A DNA stretch of 64,000 nucleotides from Bacillus australimaris (GTDB lineage Bacteria; Bacillota; Bacilli; Bacillales; Bacillaceae), in assembly GCF_001307105.1 (NCBI RefSeq), contig NZ_LGYN01000001.1, positions 248,001 to 312,000 on the forward strand, given 5' to 3'. Positions 33,817 through 44,221 of this stretch are shown here, in pieces. The notes below the pieces were generated by a model, which was not told where the DNA came from, searched no databases, and saw only the letters and a program-made list of their open reading frames with translations. The stretch's first letter is position 1, and every line of letters starts with the position of its first letter. Made by a program: the position numbers and the translations under genes.

Positions 33817-34746
33817 TTACAGGGTGCGTTCAATGGGGAAAGAAGAGAAATCATGTGCAGCTTCTGTCAGCGGGAATATATCGCGGGCTTCTTTCAACAG
33901 TTGTTTCAGTGCCTCTTCTCCTTGGTAACGTGCACTAATATGGGTCAGAATGAGTCTTTTTGCGCCTGCTTCCTGCGCTGTTTTCGCTGCTTGTTCTGTT
34001 GTACTGTGATAATAATTGTAGGCTAAATCTGCATCTTCTTTACCGAATGTTGCTTCATGGACTAACACATCCGCATTTTTGGCAAGCCTTGTTATATTCT
34101 CGCACAAACGGGTATCTCCTGAAAATGCAACAATTCTCCCTTTTTTAGGGGGTTCCAAATAATCGGTTCCATCGATGATTCTTCCATCTTCAAGTGTCAC
34201 GGTTTCCCCATTTTTCAACTTCTGATACAAAGGTCCGGGTTTTACACCGATTTCTTTTAGGTCTTCGGCTTTTAATGCACCAGGCACATCTTTTTCCACA
34301 ATCCGATAACCGTAAGCTGGAATGCCGTGAGATACTCTTCTTGCTTCTACTTGAAAAGTATCATCTTCAAACACGACCCCTTCATCTATTTCTATCATAT
34401 GCAGTGGATATGTCAAATGCGTTTGTGTAGCTGTAAGGGCTGCGTCCACAAAGGCTTTAATACCCTTTGGTCCATAGATGGTCAATTCATCCTCCCCGCC
34501 TTGAAAAGATCTGCTGCCAAGCAGTCCCGGAAGGCCGTATACATGATCACCGTGCATATGTGTGATAAATATTTTCTCGATCTTTCTCGGTTTAATAGTT
34601 GTATGTAAGATTTGATGCTGCGTCGCTTCTCCGCAATCAAAGAGCCACACTGCTTTTCTCTCTTCTAAGAGCTTTAGCGCTGTGCAAGTGACGTTTCTTG
34701 TTTTTGCAGGAATGCCTGCACCTGTTCCTAAAAAGAGCAGTTCCAT
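33817..34746 (-). CDS. rnz: Ribonuclease Z
   Basis: 309 residues. Beta-lactamase-fold tRNA 3'-processing endonuclease: [12 protein letters not shown] at the N-terminus, zinc motif [30 protein letters not shown] and LTHISARYQ at the C-terminus. It cleaves 3' extensions from tRNAs lacking encoded CCA. ATG after AGGAGGAAAAG. Next to zwf, as in B. subtilis (yqjK). Confidence 0.97.
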   Translation of the reverse strand: MELLFLGTGAGIPAKTRNVTCTALKLLEERKAVWLFDCGEATQHQILHTTIKPRKIEKIFITHMHGDHVYGLPGLLGSRSFQGGEDELTIYGPKGIKAFVDAALTATQTHLTYPLHMIEIDEGVVFEDDTFQVEARRVSHGIPAYGYRIVEKDVPGALKAEDLKEIGVKPGPLYQKLKNGETVTLEDGRIIDGTDYLEPPKKGRIVAFSGDTRLCENITRLAKNADVLVHEATFGKEDADLAYNYYHSTTEQAAKTAQEAGAKRLILTHISARYQGEEALKQLLKEARDIFPLTEAAHDFSSFPIERTL

Positions 34747-34967
34747 TACTTTTCCTCCTAAAGCCGGTATACAATATCTTCATTCATATAGAATACATGA
34801 AGACAAGAGAAATGTGAATTCAGCGGAATTTTTGAAAAAAGTCAAACGAGAGTAGAAAAAGTCGAATCAAATGTTTGCTTTACGAACAATGAACCTTTAA
34901 AATAAAGAAAATGTACATACATTCTCGGTTTTTACAACAACGCTACGAATAAAGTGAGGTACTTCTC

Positions 34968-36443
34968 GTGAATACAGAAACTAACAACCCAAAAGCAGTT
35001 ATTGTCATTTTTGGCGCAACAGGAGACCTTGCAAAACGCAAGCTCTACCCTTCTATACATAGACTTTATCATAGCGGAAAGCTCGGTGATCAATTCGCCG
35101 TTGTCGGAGTTGGGCGCCGTCCGTGGTCTCATGAGGACCTCAGAGCTGTGGTAAAGGAATCTGTTTCTTCTGATGATGCAGAAGCGAAAATAGAGGAATT
35201 CATTTCACATTTCTATTATCACGATTTTGACGTATCAAGTCCCGCTTCCTATCAATCGCTTAACACACTTCTAACAGGCCTTGAAGATACGTACAGTATC
35301 CCGAATAACCGGATGTTCTATTTAGCTATGGCACCGGAATTCTTCGGAACGATTGCGAAGTTCCTAAAGAGCGAAGGCGTATCAGAAACAACTGGCTGGT
35401 CACGACTAGTGATTGAAAAACCATTTGGGCATGATCTGCCAAGTGCAAAAACGTTAAATGAAGAAATTCGTGATGCATTCACAGAAGATCAAATTTATCG
35501 TATTGATCACTATCTCGGTAAACAAATGGTCCAAAACATTGAGGTCATCCGTTTTGCGAATGCCATTTTTGAACCACTTTGGACAAACCGCTATATCTCA
35601 AACATTCAAATTACCTCCAGTGAATCATTAGGGGTTGAAGACCGGGCTCGATATTACGAAAACTCTGGTGCATTAAGAGATATGGTTCAAAACCATATGC
35701 TTCAAATGGTCGCCCTTTTAGCAATGGAGCCGCCAATTAAACTCAATACAGAGGAAATCCGCAGCGAAAAACGGAAAGCATTACGCGCTCTTCGTCCTAT
35801 CTCTAAAGATGAGGTGGATCAATTCTTCGTCCGCGGACAATATGATGCTGGTACGATGAATGGCAGCGTGGTTCCTTCTTATCTTGAAGAGCAGAATGTT
35901 GACCCGAACTCAAATACAGAAACATTTGTGGCAGGAAAACTGCTGATTGATAACTTCAGATGGGCCGGAGTACCCTTTTACATTCGTACAGGAAAACGAT
36001 TAGAAAAGAAATCTACTCAAATCGTGGTTCAATTTAAAGACATTCCAATGAACCTGTACTATGGAAATGGAAATTCCATGCATCCAAACCTACTTGTCAT
36101 TCACATTCAGCCAGATGAAGGCATCACCCTTCACCTGAACGCTCGCAAGCTTGATGGCGGCACGTATGCGAAACCGATTAAACTCGACTACCAAACGAAC
36201 TATAACGACATCATGAATACACCAGAAGCATATGAAAAACTGATTCATGACTGCTTGCTAGGCGATGCGACAAACTTTGCTCACTGGGATGAAGTGGCAC
36301 TTTCTTGGAACTTTGTAGATCCGATTTCTGAGAAATGGGCAGAAAACAACACATTAAAACCAAACTACCCTGCTGGTTCAATGGGACCGAAAGAAGCGGA
36401 TCAGCTTCTAGAAAAAGACGGGTACCATTGGTGGAATATATAA
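34968..36443 (+). CDS. zwf: Glucose-6-phosphate 1-dehydrogenase
   Basis: 491 residues. NADP-binding GATGDLAKRKLYPS and the active-site peptide RIDHYLGKQMVQN. C-terminal domain with FRWAGVPFYIRTGKRL. Catalyses entry into the oxidative pentose phosphate pathway. The start is GTG at 34968, seven bases after GAGGT. With gndA 6 kb away the pathway is nearly complete here; a glucosidase PTS operon and gdh-glcU lie between the two. Confidence 0.98.
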   Translation: MNTETNNPKAVIVIFGATGDLAKRKLYPSIHRLYHSGKLGDQFAVVGVGRRPWSHEDLRAVVKESVSSDDAEAKIEEFISHFYYHDFDVSSPASYQSLNTLLTGLEDTYSIPNNRMFYLAMAPEFFGTIAKFLKSEGVSETTGWSRLVIEKPFGHDLPSAKTLNEEIRDAFTEDQIYRIDHYLGKQMVQNIEVIRFANAIFEPLWTNRYISNIQITSSESLGVEDRARYYENSGALRDMVQNHMLQMVALLAMEPPIKLNTEEIRSEKRKALRALRPISKDEVDQFFVRGQYDAGTMNGSVVPSYLEEQNVDPNSNTETFVAGKLLIDNFRWAGVPFYIRTGKRLEKKSTQIVVQFKDIPMNLYYGNGNSMHPNLLVIHIQPDEGITLHLNARKLDGGTYAKPIKLDYQTNYNDIMNTPEAYEKLIHDCLLGDATNFAHWDEVALSWNFVDPISEKWAENNTLKPNYPAGSMGPKEADQLLEKDGYHWWNI

Positions 36444-36451
36444 AATCATAT

Positions 36452-36491
36452 AAAAAAAGAGCAGTCTCCCTCGGGGGTTCTGCTCTTTTTT
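36452..36491. terminator. Terminator between zwf and gmuR
   Basis: 13-base arms AAAAAAAGAGCAG / CTGCTCTTTTTTT with an extra inner CCC/GGG pairing, between convergent genes. Confidence 0.93.
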
Positions 36492-37213
36492 TAACGTCCT
36501 GTTTTCGTAATTTCAACCGTTGAAAAGTCAAACTTATCATAGCGATGATGACTAAAGGAGTATTCAAATGGCCGACCTGTGTTTAAATAAGCGACCTGCT
36601 CGACTTCAAGCACTGGATCCGTTGGGTCACAGCCTAAATACTGCTGATCCAGCTGATCTGATTTAGCTGCTCTAATTTTCTTATGCGCTCCTGCTACTTT
36701 TAAATGAAGTTGATTTGAAATGTAGCCATAGATAGAACCTAGTAGAACCTCTTCATCTATACCCTTAATGAGATTGACGGGCATAAACGTTTTTTCTAAT
36801 ACATAAGGCTCTTCATCTACAAGACGGAGCCGGATGATGTCATAGACGGGTGTGGTTGCGTCAATAGAGAGGTGGGCTGCCACCTCTTCGCTTGGAAAAT
36901 GGACATCAAAGTGAATGATTTGGGTCGTGACGTTTTTATCTGCCATGACTTTTGTGAACCCTTTATTTTCATGGCCTGATACATTGATTGCCCCTTGATT
37001 GAGCGCTGCCTTCACAATAAATGTACCGTGACCTCTTTTTCTAAAGAGAAGACCTTCTGCAACGAGAAGATCGAGTGCACGCTTCATCGTCATTCTGCTG
37101 CATTGAAATTCAGCGGCAAGCGAGTTTTCATCTGGAATGGGTTGATCTTCTGGATAATATGCTGTTCCTATTCGTTTTCTGATTTCTTCTGAAATGAGTT
37201 CGTACTTCTTCAT
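36491..37213 (-). CDS. gmuR: GntR/HutC-family regulator (GmuR-like)
   Basis: 240 residues. N-terminal winged helix (DENSLAAEFQCSRMTMKRALDLL, FRKRGHGTFI) and C-terminal UTRA ligand-binding domain (FEYSFSHHRYDKFDF). Such regulators sense sugar phosphates. Gene order EIIB-EIIA-EIIC-GH1-GntR equals gmuBACDR of B. subtilis, so it probably represses this operon and is released by a phospho-disaccharide. The likely operator is the palindrome at 40875-40890. YydK- or other HutC-type identity cannot be excluded. Confidence 0.75.
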   Translation of the reverse strand: MKKYELISEEIRKRIGTAYYPEDQPIPDENSLAAEFQCSRMTMKRALDLLVAEGLLFRKRGHGTFIVKAALNQGAINVSGHENKGFTKVMADKNVTTQIIHFDVHFPSEEVAAHLSIDATTPVYDIIRLRLVDEEPYVLEKTFMPVNLIKGIDEEVLLGSIYGYISNQLHLKVAGAHKKIRAAKSDQLDQQYLGCDPTDPVLEVEQVAYLNTGRPFEYSFSHHRYDKFDFSTVEITKTGR

Positions 37214-37247
37214 CTCACACCACCAACTGACTTGTTTTTTCTTAGCG

Positions 37248-37267
37248 CCTTCTTTCTAGAAAGAAGG
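37248..37267. repeat. Perfect 20-bp palindrome upstream of gmuR
   Basis: Arms CCTTCTTTCT / AGAAAGAAGG with no spacer, 35 bp before the gmuR start. It lacks a T run, so it is unlike a terminator. Its centre TCTAGA equals that of the palindrome in the gmuB promoter. It could be an autoregulatory operator or an mRNA stem between gmuD and gmuR. Confidence 0.5.
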
Positions 37268-37362
37268 ATGGCATTTCTTTAGCCTTCCTCTCATTCTACA
37301 CTAAGGGATGTAAGCTTAAAAGGTGCAGCCATTTTTGTTTCATCCACTTACCGTCACATAAG

Positions 37363-37401
37363 AAAAATACTTGCCCTTTTCTAGGAAAGAGCAAGTATTT
37401 T
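37363..37401 (-). terminator. Intrinsic terminator after gmuD
   Basis: 11-bp stem AAAATACTTGC / GCAAGTATTTT with T tail on the minus strand, three bases past the gmuD stop. It would lower gmuR transcription from the operon promoter. Confidence 0.88.
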
Positions 37402-37403
37402 GA

Positions 37404-38810
37404 TTAAAAACCGTTATTCTCTGAAACTGATTGAAACCAGTATCCGCTTTTCTTAATCGTTCGTTTCCCGTCTTCTTGAAGATCAACTGAGACAAATCCA
37501 TAACGATTCTTATATGCATTTGACCATGACCAGTTATCCATAAACGTCCATAGATGATAGCCTTTCACATTACTTCCTTCTTGAATGGCTTGATGCACCC
37601 ATTTGAGATGCTCAGAAATAAAGTCAATGCGGTAATCGTCATGAATCATTCCTTCTTCATCCTTAAACCGCTCTTCTCCTTCGACACCCATTCCATTTTC
37701 AGAAATAAAGCATTCAATATTATCATAGTCTGTTTGGACTTTTTTCAATATATCATAAATGCCCTTTTCATAGATTTCCCAGCCTCGATACACATTCATT
37801 TTTCTACCCGGCATATCAAAAGAATCAAAATAATGGTTCGGCATAAATGGTGCATCAGGATGAGGCAGATGCTCCTTCGCTTTCACTCTTCTTGGCTGAT
37901 AATAGTTGATGCCTAAAAGGTCGACCGTATTTTCTTGAATGAGCTCAAGGTCTCCTTCTTCTATCCTTGGCATAAAGCCTTCTTTCTTTAAAATTTCTAC
38001 TAGTTTTTCCGGGAAATGTCCTTTCACCGCAGGATCTAAGAAGGAACGGTTAAAGAAAGCATCCGCTATCTCAGCTGCTTCTACATCGCGTGGATTCTGG
38101 CTTCTTGGGTATGAAGGAGTAAGATTTAGGATGATGCCAATCTTACCGTCTTGCTGCAATTTTTTATAAGCCGCAATCGCCTTCGCATTTGATAAGAGTT
38201 CATGAAAACCGACCTGTACTGCCTTTTGGAAATCGACTTCGTTTGGATAATGAAAGCTATACATGTATCCGCCCTCTACAGGAACAATCGGTTCATTATG
38301 CGTAAACCATTTTTTCACCCGGTCGCCAAATAATTGGAAACACAATGTCGCATAGCTGACATAATCGTCCACTACTTGTCTGTTCACCCAGCCGCCTTTC
38401 TCCTGCAGCGCCATGGGCATATCGAAATGATACAGGTTCACAAATGGCTCGATATCATGTGCAATCAGTTCGTTGATCACATCATTGTAAAAGGACACCG
38501 CTTCTTCATTGACGGCACCTGTTCCTTCAGGTAAAAGGCGCGACCATGAAATGGATAGCCGAAACGAATTGTGCCCAATTTCTTTCATTAAACGGATATC
38601 CTCTTTATATTTTCGATAAAATTGAGATGTCACGTTCGGCCCTACACCATCAAAAAAGCGAGTCGGCTCTTGTTCAAACCAATGATCCCAAATGTTCGGT
38701 CCCTTTCCATCTCCAGGGACACTTCCTTCTGTTTGCGTCGCAGAAGCAGAAGATCCCCACCAGAAACCTTCTGGGAATGTATATGATTGCTTGTTAGTTT
38801 CCATCGACAT
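37404..38810 (-). CDS. gmuD: 6-phospho-beta-glucosidase/mannosidase, GH1 (GmuD-like)
   Basis: 468 residues. Glycoside hydrolase family 1: FPEGFWWGSSASATQTEGS at the N-terminus, acid/base Glu in FTHNEPIVP, nucleophile Glu in CFISENGMG, and WTFMDNWSWSNAY binding the phospho-sugar. It hydrolyses the 6-phosphorylated disaccharide delivered by the PTS genes next to it. ATG at 38810 is eight bases after GAAGGAGA; the GTG at 38828 lies in that SD. It overlaps the EIIC gene by 17 bp. Glucan or mannan specificity is not decided by sequence alone. Confidence 0.85.
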   Translation of the reverse strand: MSMETNKQSYTFPEGFWWGSSASATQTEGSVPGDGKGPNIWDHWFEQEPTRFFDGVGPNVTSQFYRKYKEDIRLMKEIGHNSFRLSISWSRLLPEGTGAVNEEAVSFYNDVINELIAHDIEPFVNLYHFDMPMALQEKGGWVNRQVVDDYVSYATLCFQLFGDRVKKWFTHNEPIVPVEGGYMYSFHYPNEVDFQKAVQVGFHELLSNAKAIAAYKKLQQDGKIGIILNLTPSYPRSQNPRDVEAAEIADAFFNRSFLDPAVKGHFPEKLVEILKKEGFMPRIEEGDLELIQENTVDLLGINYYQPRRVKAKEHLPHPDAPFMPNHYFDSFDMPGRKMNVYRGWEIYEKGIYDILKKVQTDYDNIECFISENGMGVEGEERFKDEEGMIHDDYRIDFISEHLKWVHQAIQEGSNVKGYHLWTFMDNWSWSNAYKNRYGFVSVDLQEDGKRTIKKSGYWFQSVSENNGF

Positions 38811-40140
38811 GTATTGAGTCTCCTTCACCTTTGATGTTTGCTGTCTTCGTTTTTTCTGTTGTCGTTACTTTTTCATTTTTTACATTCATCCGGTCAATAA
38901 ACTTCAGGAACGGGAACCAAATGACAAACACAATCATGAGATTAAACAGCTGAAGCAGACCGCCCGCTAGTGAATTTGTTGCCATCATTCCACTAATAAA
39001 GATCGGCACTGTCCATGGAATATTCACGCCTGTTGGCGGCGGTACAATGCCTGATGCCATCGCAAAATAAGTAATACATGTAATGACCATTGGTGCCAAA
39101 ATCCATGGAATGAGAATAAGCGGGTTCATGACAATCGGCAAACCGAAGATAATCGGTTCATTGACGTTAAATAATCCTGGTCCTAAGCCGAGCTTTGCTA
39201 CTTGTTTTAATTGCTTACTTTTCAGGAAAATTAAAATCGTAAACACAACAGCCAGCGTCATACCGGTTCCACCCATTCCAACCGTATAGATTTCGATAAA
39301 CTGCTTGCTGATGATATTAGGAACCTCACCTGTTTTTGTATAGCTCTCTAGGTTTTGAATGGATAATGTATTCCAAATCGGGTCCATAACAGAGTTGATA
39401 ATAATTTGACCGTGGAGCCCAAAGAACCAAAGAATTTGTATAAAGAAAACAGCGATCAATGTCGGAATAAGACCGCTTCCAAGACCGACAAGCGGCGCCT
39501 GAATTGCATGATAAATCAGGTCATGCATATTTGTATGAAAGACTTGTGTAATGATGATATTGATCAATAAAAAGGTTGTGAGTGTCAAGGTAGCCGGGAT
39601 CAATGCAGCAAAAGACTTTGAAACAGCCGGCGGAACCCCTTGCGGCATATTGATCACAAATTTCTTTTGGACAAAATAACGATAAATTTCAGCAGACAAA
39701 AAGCCTGTGATCATCCCAAGGAACATCCCTTTTGCGCCTAAACGATCGACTGGGATCACGCCTGCAATCGTTGCACCGCCTTCTTGTTCTAGTAAAAACG
39801 GAGTCAAAAGCAAGAAAGAGGCTAAAGCAATCACACCGCCAAATACAGCTTCCACATCATAGCTTTTTGATAAATAGTAGCCAATCCCAAATACAACAAA
39901 CACACTCATAATGCTGATGGTCGCACTCGGTGCGATACTCAGTGCAGACTGGACGCCTTCCAGTACAGTTTGACTCATGATTTTATCTAAGAATGGCAAA
40001 TTCATTAGCACGACCATAATAGAACCAAAGATGGTAAGCGGGAACGCAAGCATAAAGGCATCCCGTAATACACCTAAATAGCGGTTGTTGTTCAATCTCC
40101 CAGCAATCGGAACCAAAATGGCACTTATTCTATCAAACAT
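38794..40140 (-). CDS. gmuC: PTS lactose/cellobiose-type EIIC permease (GmuC-like)
   Basis: 448 residues with about ten membrane segments. N-terminal FDRISAILVPIAGRLNNNRYL and central GLHGQIIINSVMDPIW, NEPIIFGLPIVMNPL are the family motifs of cellobiose/lichenan/chitobiose EIIC. It imports a beta-linked disaccharide with phosphorylation. ATG at 40140 after AAGGGGGGAAACC; the open frame to 40209 was rejected. In operon between EIIA and GH1. Confidence 0.87.
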   Translation of the reverse strand: MFDRISAILVPIAGRLNNNRYLGVLRDAFMLAFPLTIFGSIMVVLMNLPFLDKIMSQTVLEGVQSALSIAPSATISIMSVFVVFGIGYYLSKSYDVEAVFGGVIALASFLLLTPFLLEQEGGATIAGVIPVDRLGAKGMFLGMITGFLSAEIYRYFVQKKFVINMPQGVPPAVSKSFAALIPATLTLTTFLLINIIITQVFHTNMHDLIYHAIQAPLVGLGSGLIPTLIAVFFIQILWFFGLHGQIIINSVMDPIWNTLSIQNLESYTKTGEVPNIISKQFIEIYTVGMGGTGMTLAVVFTILIFLKSKQLKQVAKLGLGPGLFNVNEPIIFGLPIVMNPLILIPWILAPMVITCITYFAMASGIVPPPTGVNIPWTVPIFISGMMATNSLAGGLLQLFNLMIVFVIWFPFLKFIDRMNVKNEKVTTTEKTKTANIKGEGDSIHVDGN

Positions 40141-40165
40141 TGGTTTCCCCCCTTGTTTATACCCT

Positions 40166-40498
40166 TTATTGTTTAAGCGATTGGAATATCGGCAGAAGCT
40201 CTCCCACAAGCTCCTTGATGGTAATGGTCGACATTAAGTGATCTTCGGCGTGCATGAGCAGCAGGGAGAAGGATGTTGTTTCCCCGCCCGCCTCTCGCTG
40301 CACGAGCTGAAAATGAATGTCGTGTGCATCCTGTAAATCTTCTTGTGCTTCTTTCATGAGACCAAATGCCTCTTCTTCTGCACCTTCTCGAAATTGTTTA
40401 AGAGCTTGAAGCAATTTGCTGCGTGCATTTCCGCTGTGTAAAATCAATTGAAAGCTGACTTGTTCCTCCGTGAGCCCTTCGAGTGTTTTCTTTTCCAT
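40166..40498 (-). CDS. gmuA: PTS lactose/cellobiose-type EIIA (GmuA-like)
   Basis: 110 residues, all-helical EIIA of the Lac family. Phosphorylatable histidine in SLLLMHAEDHLMS; LILHSGNARSKLLQAL at the N-terminus. It takes phosphate from HPr and gives it to the EIIB protein encoded three bases upstream. Order EIIB-EIIA-EIIC is that of the gmu operon, whereas lic has B-C-A. Confidence 0.87.
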   Translation of the reverse strand: MEKKTLEGLTEEQVSFQLILHSGNARSKLLQALKQFREGAEEEAFGLMKEAQEDLQDAHDIHFQLVQREAGGETTSFSLLLMHAEDHLMSTITIKELVGELLPIFQSLKQ

Positions 40499-40501
40499 GC
40501 T

Positions 40502-40813
40502 TTAAGATTCCCCCATCAATGTTAGCGCTTGTTCATACGCTTTTTGTCCATCGGCAAGACCGTACGCTTGCATATCAATGACTTCTACCTCAATCCCATA
40601 TTTTTTTGCTTCTTTTTGAAGGTCTCCTTTTAAAAAGCTCATTTGCGGTCCAATTAACACAACATCTGCATTTGCCATTTCTTTTCTTGCTTGATCTTGC
40701 CCTACTGCCCAAATTTCTGCTTCGTCCCCAATTGAATCGGCATGAGCTTTCATCTTTGTGACTAGTAAACTCGTAGACATTCCAGAACTGCATGCTAATA
40801 AAATACGTTTCAT
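40502..40813 (-). CDS. gmuB: PTS lactose/cellobiose-type EIIB (GmuB-like)
   Basis: 103 residues. Active-site cysteine in ILLACSSGMSTSLLV, followed by ADVVLIGPQMSFLK. First gene of the operon. ATG at 40813 after GGTGAGAG; the open frame to 40888 extends into the promoter region and was rejected. Promoter, candidate operator and cre lie directly upstream. Confidence 0.88.
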   Translation of the reverse strand: MKRILLACSSGMSTSLLVTKMKAHADSIGDEAEIWAVGQDQARKEMANADVVLIGPQMSFLKGDLQKEAKKYGIEVEVIDMQAYGLADGQKAYEQALTLMGES

Positions 40814-40835
40814 TTCTCTCACCCCATCGTTGTAA

Positions 40836-40890
40836 TAAAAGCGCTTCCATTTAATATTATATATTTTTATTTCTAAATGTCTAGACATTT
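40836..40890 (-). promoter_or_regulatory. gmuB promoter with 16-bp operator palindrome and cre
   Basis: Minus strand: perfect palindrome AAATGTCTAGACATTT (40875-40890), whose right half supplies a TAGACA-like -35. TATAAT follows at 40856-40861. The cre site ATGGAAGCGCTTTTA (40836-40850) matches the CcpA consensus WTGNAARCGYWWNCW at all but one position. This fits repression by a GntR/HutC regulator at the -35 and by CcpA just downstream of the start. Confidence 0.75.
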
Positions 40891-40914
40891 AATTTTATTT
40901 GTCTGTATTTAATA

Positions 40915-40940
40915 TAAAAAAGAGCGTACAATACGCTCTT
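40915..40940 (-). terminator. Intrinsic terminator after gdh
   Basis: 9-bp stem AAGAGCGTA / TACGCTCTT with three-base loop and T run on the minus strand, eleven bases past the gdh stop. Confidence 0.92.
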
Positions 40941-40951
40941 CGACTTTGTCT

Positions 40952-41749
<798 letters not shown>

Positions 41750-42598
41750 CTATTTTGTAAAGCCTAGCAGCACGCCGCCTGCAATGATCATCAAGCAGCC
41801 TGTAATCACAAAGCTTGTTCTAGATGCTTTCTCTTTTAATAAGTAAATACCGCCCAAAGTTGAGATCACAATACCTGTTTGTGACATTGAAAAACTTACA
41901 GCCACGCCAATTAGGGGAATGGCTAAAAGCAGCCCTAGATTTCCTGTCGACCAAACAAGACCGGCAATGATATTTCTAAACGTATATTTGCTAAACGGAT
42001 CCTGTTTTAAACTAATCGCTAAGGATGAAAGCAGCATGCCGACAGATTGCGGAACAAGGGCAGACCAGCCGTCAATATCAAACCATCTTAAAATAACGAC
42101 ATATCCGACGTAGCCGACGGTTGAGATGAGCAGAATGATGATTCCTTTTTTAAAATTGCCTCCGCCACTCTCGCCTTCATTCCTTTTTTGACCGAGCGAT
42201 GTCATGACAACACCTGCAATGATCAGTAAAATGGCACAAGAACCAATGAGTATGACCGTCATCGTTTGCCATTCTTTAAAGACCATGACGCCAAATAGGG
42301 TTGTGCTCACAAGCTGCATACCCGTTGATAAAGGAACAGCCTTGGACACTCCGAGAAAAGCAACACTTGAAAGCTGATTCATTTGTCCAATACTCCAAAA
42401 GATACCTGAAATGACGGAGACCGCAAAAATAAGCGGTGTCAGCTCTGGCATTTTGATGAAAAAGGCTGCTATTGAAAACAAAAACGCGCCGATCGTAATG
42501 CCGAGGGTTTGCTGATACGCATTCCCGCCAAGTTTGACACTGATGAGAACAATACTTCCCCAAAATATCGCTGGGAGAAGTGCATATAAGATGCCCAC
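41750..42598 (-). CDS. glcU: Glucose uptake protein GlcU
   Basis: 282 residues with about ten membrane helices (GRT/sugar transporter family). Motifs: LLPAIFWGSIVLISVKLGG at the N-terminus, LSTGMQLVSTTLFG and LVWSTGNLGLL. Non-PTS glucose uptake, supplying Gdh encoded downstream. The GTG at 42598 follows AGTAGGGATAGAA; the frame start at 42646 has no SD. I could not find a convincing SigG promoter upstream. Confidence 0.9.
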   Translation of the reverse strand: MGILYALLPAIFWGSIVLISVKLGGNAYQQTLGITIGAFLFSIAAFFIKMPELTPLIFAVSVISGIFWSIGQMNQLSSVAFLGVSKAVPLSTGMQLVSTTLFGVMVFKEWQTMTVILIGSCAILLIIAGVVMTSLGQKRNEGESGGGNFKKGIIILLISTVGYVGYVVILRWFDIDGWSALVPQSVGMLLSSLAISLKQDPFSKYTFRNIIAGLVWSTGNLGLLLAIPLIGVAVSFSMSQTGIVISTLGGIYLLKEKASRTSFVITGCLMIIAGGVLLGFTK

Positions 42599-42670
42599 TT
42601 CTATCCCTACTTTCCTATCTTTTTTTATAGCATCCCTCTTTTTCACATTTTTAGCCGAAAATAAGCAAAC

Positions 42671-42699
42671 AAAAAAACCTTACCAAAGGTAAGGTTTTT
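42671..42699 (-). terminator. Intrinsic terminator after gndA
   Basis: Perfect 12-bp stem AAAAACCTTACC / GGTAAGGTTTTT, loop TTT, more T residues on the minus strand. Confidence 0.95.
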
Positions 42700-42713
42700 C
42701 AGTCGCTCTATTT

Positions 42714-44123
42714 TTATTTCATCCATTCAGTATGGAATACGCCTTCTTTATCTGTACGCTCATACGTATGTGCACCAAAATAGTCACGCTGTGCTTGAAT
42801 TAAATTCGCTGGAAGGACAGCTGTGCGATAGCTATCAAAGTAAGCAAGTGCACTTGAGAATGAAGGAACAGGAACTCCTTGTTCCACTGCAAGTGAAATG
42901 ACTTTACGTAGTGATGATTGATAGTTTTGAGCAATATCCTTAAAGTATGGATCAAGCAATAGATTTTTCAGTTCAGGATTACGGTCATAAGCTTCTTTAA
43001 TTTGTTGTAAGAAGGCTGCACGAATGATACATCCACCGCGGAAGATCATCGCAATCTCACCGTATTTCAAATCCCAATTATATTCATCAGACGCAGCTTT
43101 CATTTGCGCAAAGCCTTGTGCGTAAGAGCAGATCTTACTCATGAATAGGGCTTTTCTAACCGCTTCAATCAGCTCTTGTTTATTCTCAGCTGATTGTGCC
43201 GGCTCAGGACCTTGGATCAATTGACTTGCTTCCACACGCTCATCTTTCATTGCTGAAATGTAGCGCGCAAAAACAGACTCAGTAATGATCGGAAGCGGAA
43301 CACCTAGATCAAGTGAGCTTTTGCTTGTCCATTTTCCAGTTCCTTTTTGACCAGCTTTATCTAAGATGACATCCACAAGCGGCTGGTTTGTTTCTTCATC
43401 CACTTTTGTGAAAATGTCAGCTGTAATTTCGATTAAATAACTGTCAAGCTCGCCTTTGTTCCACTCTGAGAAGACTTCATGAAGCTCCCCTGCTGACAAT
43501 CCAGCAACATGCTTCAAGATAAAGTATGATTCAGAGATCAATTGCATATCTCCGTACTCGATGCCATTATGGACCATTTTGACATAATGTCCTGCTCCAT
43601 CTGGGCCGATATACGTTGTGCAAGGCTCGCCATCTACTTTTGCAGAGATCGCTTCTAAAATTGGTTTTACTAGCTCATGCGCTTCTTTTTGACCGCCTGG
43701 CATGATGGAAGGACCTTTTAGAGCACCTTCTTCACCGCCAGAAACACCTGTACCAATGAAGTGAATACCACTTTCTGCAAGCTCTTGATTACGTCTTTGT
43801 GTATCCTTGTAATATGTATTTCCACCATCAATTAAAATGTCACCTTTCTCTAGGTGAGGGAGTAATGATTGAATGGTTGCATCTGTTGCTGCACCAGCTT
43901 TCACCATTAAAAGAATTTTACGCGGTGTTTCAAGCGACTGAACAAATTCTTCGATGCTGTATGTGCCAACAACGTTTTTCCCTTCGGATTCTTGGAGAAA
44001 CTCTTCTGTTTTGCTGCTAGATCTGTTATAAACTGATACGGAGAAACCGCGGCTTTCAATATTGAGGGCAAGGTTTTTCCCCATAACGGCTAGTCCAACC
44101 ACACCGATTTGTTGTTTTGACAT
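42714..44123 (-). CDS. gndA: 6-phosphogluconate dehydrogenase (decarboxylating)
   Basis: 469 residues, as in B. subtilis. NADP-binding [43 protein letters not shown], catalytic Lys in [16 protein letters not shown] and C-terminal GAHTYERTD. It produces ribulose-5-phosphate, NADPH and CO2. Works with Zwf, 6 kb to the left, in the oxidative pentose phosphate pathway. Confidence 0.98.
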   Translation of the reverse strand: MSKQQIGVVGLAVMGKNLALNIESRGFSVSVYNRSSSKTEEFLQESEGKNVVGTYSIEEFVQSLETPRKILLMVKAGAATDATIQSLLPHLEKGDILIDGGNTYYKDTQRRNQELAESGIHFIGTGVSGGEEGALKGPSIMPGGQKEAHELVKPILEAISAKVDGEPCTTYIGPDGAGHYVKMVHNGIEYGDMQLISESYFILKHVAGLSAGELHEVFSEWNKGELDSYLIEITADIFTKVDEETNQPLVDVILDKAGQKGTGKWTSKSSLDLGVPLPIITESVFARYISAMKDERVEASQLIQGPEPAQSAENKQELIEAVRKALFMSKICSYAQGFAQMKAASDEYNWDLKYGEIAMIFRGGCIIRAAFLQQIKEAYDRNPELKNLLLDPYFKDIAQNYQSSLRKVISLAVEQGVPVPSFSSALAYFDSYRTAVLPANLIQAQRDYFGAHTYERTDKEGVFHTEWMK

Positions 44124-44221
44124 AATTCTGACGTCCCTTCTAACACACTATATTGATTACTGCTGAAATGATGTACCCTTTGAAATTACCACAACATCAC
44201 CTCTTTTATCAAGTTTTCAGT

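Noticed and set aside
42599..42713. SigG promoter for glcU-gdh
   Set aside because: No CATNNTA with a matching GHATR at 17-18 bases could be found; the promoter is left unassigned.
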